This document shows, in pieces, positions 9,415-20,161 of a stretch of 64,000 nt of DNA. Location of the stretch: the NCBI GenBank assembly GCA_946902985.2, contig OX336388.2, positions 1,506,002,545-1,506,066,544 on the forward strand, read 5' to 3'. Below the pieces are notes generated by a model, which made no database searches, had not been told where the DNA came from, and saw only the letters and a program-made list of their open reading frames with translations. The translations under genes were made by a program, and so were the position numbers. Positions within the stretch are counted from its first letter, which is position 1. Every line of letters begins with the position of its first letter. Origin of the DNA: Meconema thalassinum (Eukaryota > Arthropoda > Insecta > Orthoptera > Tettigoniidae).

Positions 9415-12400
9415 ATCAGATAACGAATATGGAAACTGACACTACTGCATATAGACAGAAGTTGCACGCTGCATTCTGCCAGAAATTCCCTGATATTAAT
9501 GTTACGGAACAGAGAATAGCAGATCAGCGCCGTGCTATAGTTTTGAAGAAACTTATCCCAGAACATCACCTCAAGCTGCTAATGGTTGACGTAGCTGCCG
9601 ACAATACACATACCTCTGTAGACGAATCCATAGATCAGGAGAGTACACGTTTGGTCAATGAACAAAGGCACACCGATCATCGTTCAGATGACAAAGATGT
9701 AAGAATATCGCCGGGAGCACTCGGAGATCCAGTGCGGAAACAACTCGAAGATGAATTTGGGAAGGCTCTCATAGAATTTGATGGGACTGATCCAATAGAG
9801 CGGCCCATGATCCCGAACCAACATTGCTCTAAGAAACTTGCTACCGCTGTTGTAACAATGAACGACATTCTCTCTCAGCATCTGTCCCAGAAATCATATT
9901 GTTTCAACCATGTTCAGACTGCAATTTACGCTGGAGCGATAGCTGTGATACGAGTGACAGGAGGTAGATTATGGCGACCTAAATATACGTCAGGTCGACA
10001 GAAGAAGATGCCAGCTTGGGAGATACGTTTACGAAAGTCTGTTGATGAACTGAGAGTAAATATAGGAAGAATGCATCAGTATGTTGCAGGCAATAGAAGT
10101 AAGAAGGTTGTTCAATGTGTTAAAATGTTGAGCCTTACGAAGAGTAAACATGCGAAGTATAATCCTCCGAACTGTAGCCCCCTTGAGATCCTAGACACAT
10201 TAAAGCAACAACTTGAGGCAAAGGCACAGAGATTACGTCGATATAAAGAATCGAACGAACGAAAGCAACAGAACAAGCTATTTGTTACCAATGAGAAACG
10301 GTTCTATAGGAATCTTGACGATCCTGGAACTCAAATGGGCAGTTCACCGCAAAAAGAAGAGGTAGAGAATTTCTGGTCATCCCTATGGTCGAATGCTGGA
10401 GATTATAACAGCAGCGCTAAATGGATTACGGAGGAGGAGGAGAGAATGTCAGAAATTGACACGATGAGTGACTCTTCGGTATCAACTGAAGATGTGACCC
10501 GTGTGGTTAAGGAGACCCAAAATTGGAAAGCGGTAGGACCAGACAACCTCCACAACTTTTGGATCAAACGTTTCACTTGTACTCATGAGCATCTTGCCCG
10601 CTGCTACACAGATTTCATCCAAAATCCACAGCTTATCCCCTCTTACTTGATGCGAGGTAAAACATACCTTCTGCCAAAAGGTGATAGAACCAATGATCCT
10701 TCCAAATATCGACCTATCACCTGTCTGTGCACCCTGTATAAGATATTTACATCTTGCATTGCACGTAAGATTTGTGAACACATAAATCTTAATAACATCC
10801 TGGCTGAAGAGCAGAAGGGGTGCATGAAGAAGTCTCAAGGTTGCAAAGAGCAACTTGTAATCGATGCAGTTACTATGGAACAAGCAGGAAAGATGATGCG
10901 TAACCTCTACATGACCTTTATTGATTACAAGAAAGCTTTTGATTCAGTACCACATTCCTGGTTAATCCAAATCCTGAAGATATATAAAGTTGATCCTGCC
11001 ATCATTATAAGTCTGCAACATATGATGTCCCATTGGGGGACCAATTTATTAATGTCTAATGGAGACACATGTATGGAATCGGGATTTATTCAAATCAAAA
11101 GAGGTATCTTTCAGGGTGACAGCTTGAGCCCTCTATGGTTCTGTTTGGCGCTCAATCCACTATCATCATTGCTGAACAATGCAAAGTGTGGTTTTCCAAT
11201 TAAGCACCATGGTATAGTCAAATACAAAATTTCTCATTTGATGTATATGGATGACATTAAACTATATGCATCCTCTGAGAAACACATCGACAATCTAATT
11301 GCAATTACTGCTTCATTTTCTTCTGATATTGGAATGTCCTTCGGATTAGATAAGTGTCGCACCCTCACCATTCGGCGTGGAAAATTAGAGGCCCGAGCAT
11401 TTCAACTTGATGACGGTTGTTTCATAAAGCCTATGGAAGGTAATGAGACCTACAAATATCTTGGTCTCCTGCAATCTAATCGAATTGATCATAAAGGTAT
11501 TAAAGATAGAACCATAGCTATCTACAATCAACGCCTTAACAAGATTTTAAAATCAAAGTTGAATGGAAAGAACACCTTTAAGGCTATTAATACCTATGCT
11601 ATCCCTGCTCTGACATATACTTTCGGTATTATCAAATGGACGCAGACTGACCTGGAGAACATCCTAATTAGGACACGTACCATCTTAACAAAACACAGAT
11701 GTCTCCACCCTAAGTCAGCTGTTGAGCGATTGACAATCCCACGTCAAAGAGGTGGACGAGGGCTCACGGACATTATCCAATTGCATGCAAGGCAAGTGAG
11801 GAACCTTCAGAGATATTTTCTGGGAAGACATGACTCTCCCATACATCAAGCCGCTGTGAAGGCAGATGACAAGTGCACACCGCTGGATCTTCTTCACGTA
11901 AGGGATATACAGTTAGCCACTGATGAGGAATGTTCAGCCACCAAGCTTCAGCAGTGGACGCAGAAAGCTCTGCACGGTCGTCATCCGTATGATCTCAACC
12001 AGAAACATGTCGACATTGATGCGTCGAACAGCTGGTTGACTCATGCTGACCTATTCACTGAGACTGAAGGATTCATGGTTGCAATCCAGGATCAAGTTGT
12101 GGCTACCAAAAACTACCTGAAATATATAGTTAAGGCAAATATTCAGGATGATAAATGCAGAAGATGCCAACTAGAACCGGAAACAATTCAACATATCACA
12201 GGAGGCTGCCAAGCAATCTCCTGTACTGATTACATGAAAAGGCACAACCAAGTGGCCAAAATAATGCACCAACACCTTGCTCAAAAGCATTTATTATCTG
12301 ATAATATTTTGCCTTACTATCAGTATGTTCCTGACGCCGTTTTGGAAAATCCCAGTCACAAGTTGTTATGGGACCGATCAGTTATTACTGATAAAACCAT

Positions 12401-12737
12401 ACCAGCAAACCGGCCAGATATCGTTCTTGTGGACAAGGTGCAGAAGAGAACCTTCCTAATTGATATTGCAGTGCCCAATTCCCATAATCTGCAGCAAACC
12501 TGCTGTGATAAGATCACCAAATATCTGCCCTTGGCTGAGGAAATACGGCAAATGTGGAGACAGGAAAGTGTAGTGGTTCTGCCCATAGTAATTTCTTCTA
12601 CCGGCATCATCCCCAAATTATTGGCTCGTAATCTACAAATATTGGGAATACATCCTGGTCTACATATCACCATGCAGAAGGCCGTCATCTTGGAGACCTG
12701 TTCCATTGTTCGCTCGTTTCTCAATGTGCCACCTTAA
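9351..12737 (+). CDS. Dong/R4-type LINE reverse transcriptase and endonuclease (main frame)
   Basis: The 1128-codon frame has no internal stop. The first 20 or so codons are the inserted fragment; true LINE codons start near 9415 (NMETDTTAYRQKLHAAFCQK). A TEQRIADQRR segment follows. RT motifs: FIDYKKAFDSVPHSW (about residue 523), FQGDSLSPLWFCLA (about 587) and YMDDIKLYA at 632 (nt 11244), the catalytic aspartates. The C-terminus has a CCHC zinc knuckle CRRCQ...H...C (nt 12156-12215) and a restriction-like endonuclease block RPDIVLV...FLIDIAVP (nt 12409-12475). This enzyme group nicks a specific target and primes reverse transcription there. Apart from the N-terminal insertion the frame looks intact, unlike the other LINEs in the window. 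Confidence 0.9.
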   Translation: MMMMIIVVLRGLTSRLSAPGSDQITNMETDTTAYRQKLHAAFCQKFPDINVTEQRIADQRRAIVLKKLIPEHHLKLLMVDVAADNTHTSVDESIDQESTRLVNEQRHTDHRSDDKDVRISPGALGDPVRKQLEDEFGKALIEFDGTDPIERPMIPNQHCSKKLATAVVTMNDILSQHLSQKSYCFNHVQTAIYAGAIAVIRVTGGRLWRPKYTSGRQKKMPAWEIRLRKSVDELRVNIGRMHQYVAGNRSKKVVQCVKMLSLTKSKHAKYNPPNCSPLEILDTLKQQLEAKAQRLRRYKESNERKQQNKLFVTNEKRFYRNLDDPGTQMGSSPQKEEVENFWSSLWSNAGDYNSSAKWITEEEERMSEIDTMSDSSVSTEDVTRVVKETQNWKAVGPDNLHNFWIKRFTCTHEHLARCYTDFIQNPQLIPSYLMRGKTYLLPKGDRTNDPSKYRPITCLCTLYKIFTSCIARKICEHINLNNILAEEQKGCMKKSQGCKEQLVIDAVTMEQAGKMMRNLYMTFIDYKKAFDSVPHSWLIQILKIYKVDPAIIISLQHMMSHWGTNLLMSNGDTCMESGFIQIKRGIFQGDSLSPLWFCLALNPLSSLLNNAKCGFPIKHHGIVKYKISHLMYMDDIKLYASSEKHIDNLIAITASFSSDIGMSFGLDKCRTLTIRRGKLEARAFQLDDGCFIKPMEGNETYKYLGLLQSNRIDHKGIKDRTIAIYNQRLNKILKSKLNGKNTFKAINTYAIPALTYTFGIIKWTQTDLENILIRTRTILTKHRCLHPKSAVERLTIPRQRGGRGLTDIIQLHARQVRNLQRYFLGRHDSPIHQAAVKADDKCTPLDLLHVRDIQLATDEECSATKLQQWTQKALHGRHPYDLNQKHVDIDASNSWLTHADLFTETEGFMVAIQDQVVATKNYLKYIVKANIQDDKCRRCQLEPETIQHITGGCQAISCTDYMKRHNQVAKIMHQHLAQKHLLSDNILPYYQYVPDAVLENPSHKLLWDRSVITDKTIPANRPDIVLVDKVQKRTFLIDIAVPNSHNLQQTCCDKITKYLPLAEEIRQMWRQESVVVLPIVISSTGIIPKLLARNLQILGIHPGLHITMQKAVILETCSIVRSFLNVPP

Positions 12738-12813
12738 GAGAATTAGCCATACCGTCTTGCAAACAAGCCGACGATATGTTGATATGTCCCACTTCTGTGG
12801 TGAATTGAATGTA

Positions 12814-12838
12814 GAAATAATAATAATAATAATAATAT
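12814..12838 (+). repeat. (AAT)n microsatellite, right side of the LINE
   Basis: AATAATAAT run at the LINE 3' end; with 8836-8884 it brackets the element. Confidence 0.85.
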
Positions 12839-12945
12839 CGTATGGCCTCGGGTGCCGGTTGCAAGCTTTGTTATTTGACACCCAAAGGATAGCTTGCATG
12901 CTGAATTTCGTTGTTCCTTGAAGCACCATGAAAGTAAAGGAAGTT
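12839..12945 (-). mobile_element. 3' tail of an unclassified retroposon
   Basis: On minus this reads ...TTTGGGTGTCAAATAACAAAG...GGCACCCGAGGCCATACGAT then (ATT)n. The same sequence, also ending in ATTATTATA, is at 40851-40965. A 3' (ATT)n tail and 5' truncation suggest a LINE or SINE. The Dong/R4-type LINE sits in its tail. Confidence 0.6.
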
Positions 12946-13297
12946 AGATATCCCTATACCAAATTTTGTTCAATTCGATTTCACCGTGTTTGAAAAGATG
13001 GGGGAAATCGACTTGCACACATACATGGCCGCCATCCGAAAATTATTGGGCTGATGACCTTGTAGTTGGGTCAAACGATTCTTTGTTGTTCCAAAATTTG
13101 GTAGAGATCAGATGATTAGGTTGGTCGTAATTTGATTCAAGCTTTTAACAATTGGGTGGCCTCCATTACGTTTTTATCAAGATGGTTTCACCATGTTTGA
13201 ATTGATAGGGGGAATCGACTTGCACTTATACATGGCCACCGTCTGCAAACTATTGGGCTGATGAACTTGTAGTTTAGGCAAACTACGGTCTCCATAT
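12946..13297 (+). mobile_element. Family A element (A2), right part without its 3' end
   Basis: Resumes at ACCAAATTTTGTTCAATTCG and covers about one unit plus a truncated one (the second lacks the GATATAAAACATGACACTG part). The CA microsatellite and terminal hairpin are missing; sequence similar to 19440-19500 (TACAGTGTGGTCCACC) follows. Confidence 0.75.
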
Positions 13298-13975
13298 GAA
13301 TATACAGTGTGGTCCACCCGCCCCTTATTATTTAGTTTTATGAAACCCAACTAACATCTCAATTCTCCCGATGGTCGATATTGCTCTGCGCTCTGACTGT
13401 GTGACAGCAATGTAATTGGGTCATGGGTCTAGCAAAGAAAAACCGACCTTAAACTTTTCCCCGCCAAATACTATGGCCCATTCTACTAACATATGACTTA
13501 CTGCTCCTTGAAACAACACACATACACGTAATACGAACGAATTAATAGCTTACGCCACGTGATCTGTAATAGTAGAAAGTTAAATCAACACCATAAACCG
13601 TGATTGAAGACTTTGCGATGGACTTAAACGTTTGAGGTGGGACGGCTACAGTAACTATAGCACGTTAAGCTTGCAGTATCTACCATGTGTTGGTGGCTGA
13701 GAGGGTTAAAGCATGACCGTACGTGGTGGGCGCGAGCGGTAGAATGCTGCTTCGAATCCAGTAGTGGGCATACTTTTTTGAACGAAAGCCCTTATTCCAT
13801 TTTAGTTGGGATGAACTACATTGCCACATTTATTGCCTTACGACGTATTTGTGTGAGCAGTACGTTGAATTTTGATGATTTATAAAGAAAATACGATCGA
13901 ATTGGTACGTAATGCCACGTGACCAGTAATGGCAGAAAATTTAATAAACTGGCATGAATATTAACATAACATATC
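13298..13975. other. Mostly unassigned; one weak tRNA-like stretch
   Basis: 13303-13360 is similar, in inverse orientation, to about 19440-19500 (ACAGTGTGGTCCACC...GCCCCTTATT), an unnamed repeat. 13690-13775 looks like a decayed tRNA-derived head (GCTTCGAATCC near 13752). Nothing else seen. Confidence 0.4.
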
Positions 13976-14342
13976 GAAGTGTTGCTCCGGAGGTCCGGTT
14001 CGATTCCCAGCTCTGCCAAGAAATGTAATACTTGTCTGAGGGCTGAAATTGGGTACACGTAGCCTCGTGAATCAAATATGAGAAGAAGTGGGTTCGATTC
14101 CCATCTCAGCCACCCTGGAAATGGTTTTCCGTGGTTTCCCACTTCTACTCCGGCCAAATTCCGGGACGGATTCTATCTTAAGGCCACGGCCGCCTCCTTC
14201 CCAATCCTTAATTGGAAATACACACATCATTACAAGCCCGCAATAACTCAGGTTATCAGAAAAATTCTACACACACACCCAAGTAAACGGGGCTAAATGA
14301 CCGCGATGTTCTAGCCCCTCAAATGAAACAAAACAACAACAT
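13976..14342 (+). mobile_element. tRNA-derived SINE (type b), head truncated
   Basis: Contains two B-box-like stretches, GGTTCGATTCCCAGC (about 13998) and GGGTTCGATTCCCATC (about 14090), the core GGTTTTCCGTGGTTTCCC, CCACGGCCGC, then CAGGTTATCAGA, a GGGGCTAAATGACC...TAGCCCC inverted pair and an AAACAAAACAACAAC tail. Related copies: 26285-26655, 35315-35445. Confidence 0.75.
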
Positions 14343-14413
14343 ATCGAGGGATATTCTGATCACCAGTGCTTGCATCGAAGTATACGTATTCCTTAGAAAT
14401 TTCCATGGTATTA

Positions 14414-15670
14414 TTAGCATACTTTCGATTTTTGCAAGAAATGAAAGTAGACTTATGAGATCTACACAGGGCCAAAAATTGTGTGTCTGTCTGTGTGTGC
14501 GTGACTGTGTGTCTGTGTGTAAGTGTGTGTACTCTGAATGTCTGCCTCCCCCCCTCCCCCCCCCCCCATCATTTCGAACACGGCAAAACCGAATTGAACG
14601 AAATTTGGTACACAGGTAGCACTAGCGTAGAATACCTCAGTGTCATGTTTTTTATCGCCACCATCTTGACGGAAACGTAATGGTGGCCACCCAAATGTTC
14701 AAAGCTTATATCAAATTACGACTAACTTAATCATCTGATCTCTACCAAATTTTGCAACAACATATACTTTTATGGCGAGCATCGTTTGACTAAACTACAA
14801 GGTCATCAGCCCATTAGTTGCAGACGACGGCCATGTATGTGTGCAAATCGATTCCCCCTATCAATTCAAACACGGTGAAATTGAATTGAACGAAATTTGG
14901 TACAGAGGTAGCTCTAGCAAAGGGCACTCCAGTGGTATGTTTAATATCGCCGCCATCTTGACGAAAACGTAATGGCGGCCATCCTAATGTTAAAAAATTG
15001 AATCAAATTACAACCAACCTAATAATCTGATATCTACCAAATTTTGCAACAACATACCTTTATGTGTAGAGAATCTCTTGACCACACTGCAAGGTCATCA
15101 GGCCAATAATGTGCGGATAGCGGCCATGTATGTGAGCAAATCGATTCCCCCTATCTTTTCAAACACGGTGAAACCGAATGGAACGAAGTTTGGTACAGAG
15201 GTAGCACTAGCAAAGGCCACCTCAGTGTCATGTTTTATATCGCCGCCATCTTGACGGAAACGGAATGGCGGCCACCCAAATGTTAAAAGCCTAAATCAAA
15301 TTACGACCAACCTAATCATTTGATCACTACCAAATTTTTCAATAACATACCTTTTTGTGTTAAGCATCTTTTGACTGAACTACAAGGTCATCAGTCCAAT
15401 AGTTTGCAGATAGCGGCCATGTATGTGTGCAAATCGATTCCCCATATCAATTCAAACACGGTGAAACCAAATTGAATGAATTTTTTTACAGAGGTAGCAC
15501 TAGCAAAGGGCACATCATATTGATGTTTAATATCCGTATAGCACGTTGTATTTCAAGACGCTACTACAACCAACATTCAATTATACTGCTTGAAAAGGAC
15601 AAGGAGTTATAACAATACCCATGCTTTTAGGAGAAAGTAGGCTCTATGTTCTTTACCAAACATCTTGTTT
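14414..15670 (-). mobile_element. Family A array (A3)
   Basis: Minus-strand copy: 3' hairpin at 14414-14455 (here TTAGCATAC for the usual TTAGCCTAC), a TG microsatellite with a poly-C run (14484-14568), four 293 bp units, and the 5' end GGCTCTATGTTCTTTACC...CATCTTGTTTT at 15650-15670. Confidence 0.85.
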
Positions 15671-16310
15671 TGATATTAAATTTTAACAAAAAGTCATAGC
15701 ATATCTTTAGGCCCGTATCACATGACACTCGCTGGCAAGGAAGCTGCTGTGATCGCTGGTACAAATCCTGTATGATTCTGTTCTCTTCGTCAGTACACCT
15801 GCTTGTATGACCGAAGTGTATCACACGCTAGCATTTTGTACGCTAAGTTGTATGAAATAAAACTGAAGGGCTGTCGTTTGAGGGCATTATGTGCAGTTCT
15901 GTCGCCTTATTAACGTAAAGCGGTCGCGAAACTTGCTTTAAGTAAAATATAAAACATGCCAGGTACTGAATGAATGCATTCCAATCAATATTTAAGATCT
16001 AACTGTAATAATTGATTATTTTACCATACGCGTTAATAAGAAGCGCAATAAAAACCTCCAGAGTGTGTTGGAAATGTGTGCAAGTGTTATTGCGTCCGCT
16101 CGCTCTTTCGAAGATACCGGGTTCAAGACTATCCAACGGCAGATTTATTAAATTCTTTTTAACTATTTTATTATGCCCTCCCTACCTCGTACAGCAAGAT
16201 TTCAACTTGGTTTTGTTCTCATTATCTACGAAGACTATAGGGAAAGTTATTTTCTTGTCTCATTTAAATGGCTATTTTCCCTAAATACTGTTCAAAACCA
16301 TGGATGGATA
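15671..16310. other. Unassigned sequence
   Basis: Short frames only; no repeat partner seen. Confidence 0.4.
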
Positions 16311-16326
16311 CTATTCGTTATAATTA

Positions 16327-16822
16327 TTATTTTTTTAGTCAATTTTACCCTCCAGGTTAGGTTTTCCCACGGACTCAGCGAGGGATACCATAATTACCGC
16401 CTCCACTGGCAGTGTCCTGGAGCTTGAAACATCTCAACCTGGGGATACAACTGGGGAGCTGGGATCAGCACTTCGCCCAGGCGGCCTCACCTGAAAAGCG
16501 AACAGGGTCCTCTTGAGGGATGGGAAGGGAGGGGCAGATCGGGAGGGATAGGCAAGGAAGGGTGAAGGAGGCGGTCGTGGCCGTATGGTAGGTAACATCC
16601 CGGCATTTGCCCGAAGGCGAAGTGGAAAACCACGGAAAACCACTTTGAGGATGGCTGAGGTGGGATTCGAAACCCCTCTACTCATTTGGACCACCCGAGG
16701 CTGAGTAGGCCCCGTCCCAGTCCTCATACCACTTTTCAAATTTCGTGGCAGAGCCGGGAATCGAACCCAGGACGTCCGGGGTGGCAGCTAATCACGCTGA
16801 CTACTACGCAACGGAGGCGACT
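16327..16822 (-). mobile_element. tRNA-derived SINE (type a), full length
   Basis: 496 bp, with a 16 bp target duplication carrying one mismatch (16311-16326 CTATTCGTTATAATTA; 16823-16838). On minus the head reads GCCTCCGTTGCGTAGTAGTC, the B box is GGGTTCGATTCCC, a second B-box-like GGTTTCGAATCCC lies about 100 bp on, then the core GGTTTTCCGTGG, ending in an AATAATAAT tail. The paired B boxes suggest a dimeric head. Confidence 0.88.
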
Positions 16823-16891
16823 CTATTCGTGATAATTAGAATTTTAACAGTTCAATATTTATAATAATATGACACGTTCTGTAATTACTGC

Positions 16892-17117
16892 CTTGCTGCG
16901 AGGCTCAGCGGTAACGTTCTCGCTTGCTGTGCCCAAGGTTGCAGGTTCGTATCCTGGTGCAGTCAGCTGCCATTTGAGGGTGCGCAAATGCGAGGGAGCC
17001 GTGTCAGTAGATTTACTGGTACGTTGAAGATCCCCTTCGGAGCAAAATTCCGGCACCCCGGCGTATCTAAAAGCCAGAGCAGTTAAAGGGACGTAAAACC
17101 AATAATGTTATAATTAT
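16892..17117 (+). mobile_element. tRNA-derived SINE (type d)
   Basis: Head TGCGAGGCTCAGCGGTAACG, B box GCAGGTTCGTATCCTGG, body with GATCCCCTTCGG and CCGGCACCCCGG, tail TAATGTTATAATTAT. A 13 bp target duplication with one mismatch flanks it (16879-16891 and 17118-17130). Other copies lie within family C elements at 27700 and 47296. Confidence 0.85.
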
Positions 17118-17130
17118 CTGTATTTACTGC

Positions 17131-17471
17131 ATGTTTGGGACAGATGTCCTCGTAGTTCCTCCCCTTAAAACTTCACTAACTAACTATTATTGTAAGTGTA
17201 TAGCAAGCGCTTTTCGCACAGACGCCGTTGAAAGAAATTATAGTTTCAGTCTGATGTATTTATTCGTGAGCCTACCCACATAACAAACCTATTTGTTATG
17301 TGAGTCGTCTGAGTGAGTCGGAGTTTTCCTTTAAACAAAGGTGGTCAAAATTTCGAACACTTGCTACCTTGAATATACAGGATACCTTGCTTTCGTTCTA
17401 CAGATCATTATGTCGTCCATTCTGGCTGCGTACCATCGGATAAGTACGGTCCTTTTGAGGACCAAATAAAA
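17131..17471. other. Unassigned sequence
   Basis: No feature recognised; it abuts the truncated left side of array A4. Confidence 0.4.
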
Positions 17472-19108
17472 AATCATTCGGTTCCACCGTGTTCGAATTA
17501 ATAGGGGGAATCAATTTTGTCATAAAGATGGACGCCATCCGCAAACTATTAGGCCAATGACCTATTAGATTGGTCAAAGTATGCTCCCTCCATAAAGGTA
17601 TGTTGTTGCAAAGTTTGGTAGAGATCGGATGGTTATGTTAGTCGTAATTTGATTTAAGCTTTAAACATTTGTGTGGCCGCCATTACGTTTCTCTCAATAT
17701 GGCGGCGATATAAATCATGACACTGAGATGCCCTTTGCTAGTGCTATCTCTGTACCAAATTTCGTTCCATTCGGTTTCACCGTGTTTGAATTAATAGGGG
17801 GAACCGATTTTGACACAAAGATGGCCGCCATCCGCAAACTATTAGGCGAATGACCTATTAGATTGGTCAATGGATGCTCCCTCCATAAAGGTGTGTAGTT
17901 GCAAAATTTGGTAGTGATCGGATTAGGTTAATCGTAATTTGATTTAAGCTTTGAACATTCGTGTGGCCGCCATTACGTTTCAGTCAAGATGGCGGCGATA
18001 TAAAACATGACAGCGAGGTGCCCTTTGCTAGTGCTACCTCTGTACCAAATTTTGTTCCATTCGGTTCCACCATGTTCGAATTAATAGGGGGAATCAATTT
18101 TGACATAAAGATGGCCGCCATCCGCAAAATATTAGGCTAATAACCTATTAGATTGGTCAAAGGATGCTCCCTCCATAAAGGTATGTTGTTGCAAAGTTTG
18201 GTAGAGATCGGATGGTTATGTTAGTCGTAATTTAACTTAAGCTTTGAACATTTGTGTGGCCGCCATTACGTTTCTGTCAATATGGCGGCGATATAAAACA
18301 TGACACTGAGATGCCCTATGCTAGTGCTACCTCTGTACCAAATTTCGTTCCATTCGGTTTCACCGTGTTTGAATTAATAGGGGGAATTGATTTTCACACA
18401 AAGATGGCCGCCATCCGCAAACTATTAAGCTAATGACCTATTCATTTGGTCAAAGGATGCTTCCTCTATAAAGGTATGTTGTTGCAAAATTTGGTAGAGA
18501 TCGGATGATTAGGTTAATCATAATTTGATTTAAGCTTTGAACATCTGTGTGGCCGCCATTACGTTTCCGTCAAGATGGCGGCGATATAAAACATGACACT
18601 GAGGTGCCTTTTGTTAGTACTAACTCTGTACCAAATTTCGTTCCATTCGGTTGCACCGTGTTTGAATTAATAGGGGGAATCGATTTTCACACAAAGATGG
18701 CCGCAAACTGTTATGCTGATGACCTATTAGTTTGGTCAAAGGATGCTCCCCCCATAGAGGTATGTTGTTGGAAAATTTGGTAGAGATCGGATGATTAGGT
18801 TAGTCGTAATTTGATTTAAGCTTTGAACATTTGTGTGGCCGCCATTACGTTTCCGTCAAGATGGCGGCGATATAAAACATGACACTGAGGTGTCCTTTGC
18901 TAGTGCTACTTTTGTACCAAATTTCGTTCAATTCGCATTCACCGTGTTCGAATTGATAGGGGGGGGGACAGACATTCAGAGTACACACACTCACACACAC
19001 AGACTCAAACACACACATACACACACACACAGACAGACACACTTTTTTCGCCCTGTGTTAATCTCATAAGTCTACTTTCATTTTTTGCAAAAATCGAAAG
19101 TAGGCTAA
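17472..19108 (+). mobile_element. Family A array (A4), 5' end missing
   Basis: Starts inside a unit (CATTCGGTTCCACCG), then holds five to six units with a period of 293 bp (landmark TATGTTGTTG at 18182 and 18475), the GACAGACATTCAGAG and CA microsatellite (18970-19040) and the terminal hairpin ending GGCTAA at 19108. The units are closely similar to each other, more than to those of A8, so this array may have expanded locally. Confidence 0.85.
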
Positions 19109-19506
19109 AAATAAGTACTAATTCAAGGTTCGAACCTAATACAACGCGACTTCGTTGACGCTACTCTAGCTATTCTTGATTTAGCCACCATAGCTACCGA
19201 GAACCATTGTGTAATGCTAGCATTTATTGAATCTATTCGAAGACACTTCCTGTCCAAACGTAAGAAGGTGTTATTCGGAGCTCTGATTGTTTCAATCATG
19301 CATTATATTCGAGGTCATTGAAAGAACACTGCCAGTATTGATTTCTACTCTATTCGCGAGGATGTACTCAACGGTAAAGTTGTACAATGGACGTAAAGGA
19401 GCAGGTACTGATGTTTTTAGGATGACTGTGATATAAGCGTTAGTTGGGTTGCCTTCCTCCAAAAAAAAAAATAAGGGGCTGGTGGTCCACACTGTATATT
19501 ATTATT
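19109..19506. other. Unassigned; partly a small unnamed repeat
   Basis: The end of this stretch (about 19440-19500) is shared in inverse orientation with 13303-13360. Nothing else recognised. Confidence 0.4.
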
Positions 19507-19709
19507 CATAATGTTGAATTTTGGGCTTATGCCGTGTTTATTATATTAAAATTCGACGCGTTTCGAAAGAAACCATGCCTTTCATCGTCAGGAATAATCT
19601 GGAATACGACAATGATTGCTAAGAGAAAGCAACAAAGAACATATAGAAGGTGCCAAAAGATGGACGCCATTATAGCCCCATGTTTGGGACAACGGAAAGC
19701 AGCAGTGAA

Positions 19710-20042
19710 TTACTTTCGCAGGGTTCTGATAATAGGTAGCCAGGATTCACTAAGATTGTAGCCGGTGTCGCGGTTGAAATTATCTGGGTATTTACGTATT
19801 TCAACCGCCTCCCTGATGATTCTGGGACGATATTGCTTTATACGGGCAAGAACATCCACTCCTTGGAACATGACATCATGGCCAGGTGTTAATGCATGAT
19901 CGGCAACAGCTGATTTATCAGGTTGAATGAGCCTGATACATCTATTATGTTCCTTAATGCGAGTGCATATTGTTCTCGAAGTCTGCCCGATGTAAACCTT
20001 GCCACAAGTACAGGGAACTCTGTAGATACCCGGTTGTTGCAA
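19710..20042 (-). pseudogene. GIY-YIG endonuclease domain of the Penelope-like element (copy 1)
   Basis: Contains QQPGIYRVPCTCGKVYIGQT (GIY and YIG motifs) and RIKEH, with the C-terminus NLSESWLPIIRTLRK. Out of frame with the RT part: between them, copy 2 has an extra 10 bp (TTTGCCTAAA), so copy 1 has a 10 bp deletion with TTGC/TTG microhomology. This endonuclease nicks DNA to prime reverse transcription. Confidence 0.88.
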
Positions 20043-20161
20043 CTGTCCTTAGTTGGTCGCAGGAGTTGCCTAATCTTAACAGAAGTTCCAAATACAGTCC
20101 GTATGTTGTACCGACGTAGGATTTTAGCAATACGATCCGTCGTGTTATGTATGTAAGGTAG

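Larger units (their letters stand above)
8885..12813 (+). mobile_element. Dong/R4-type LINE with restriction-like endonuclease
   Basis: About 3.9 kb element with (TAA)n on both sides. It has a GC-rich 5' leader (8885-9030), one long coding frame, split near its start by a 64 bp insertion, and a short 3' tail running into (AAT)n. The encoded protein has RT motifs with YMDD and a C-terminal CCHC plus restriction-like endonuclease, the architecture of the R2/R4/Dong/NeSL group rather than of LINEs with an AP endonuclease. Dong is known to use TAA repeats as target, which fits this location. Clade call is inferred from motif order and target. Confidence 0.85.

Noticed and set aside
10482..10883. 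133-codon minus frame inside the Dong/R4-type LINE
   Set aside because: Antisense shadow of the RT ORF; no motif.
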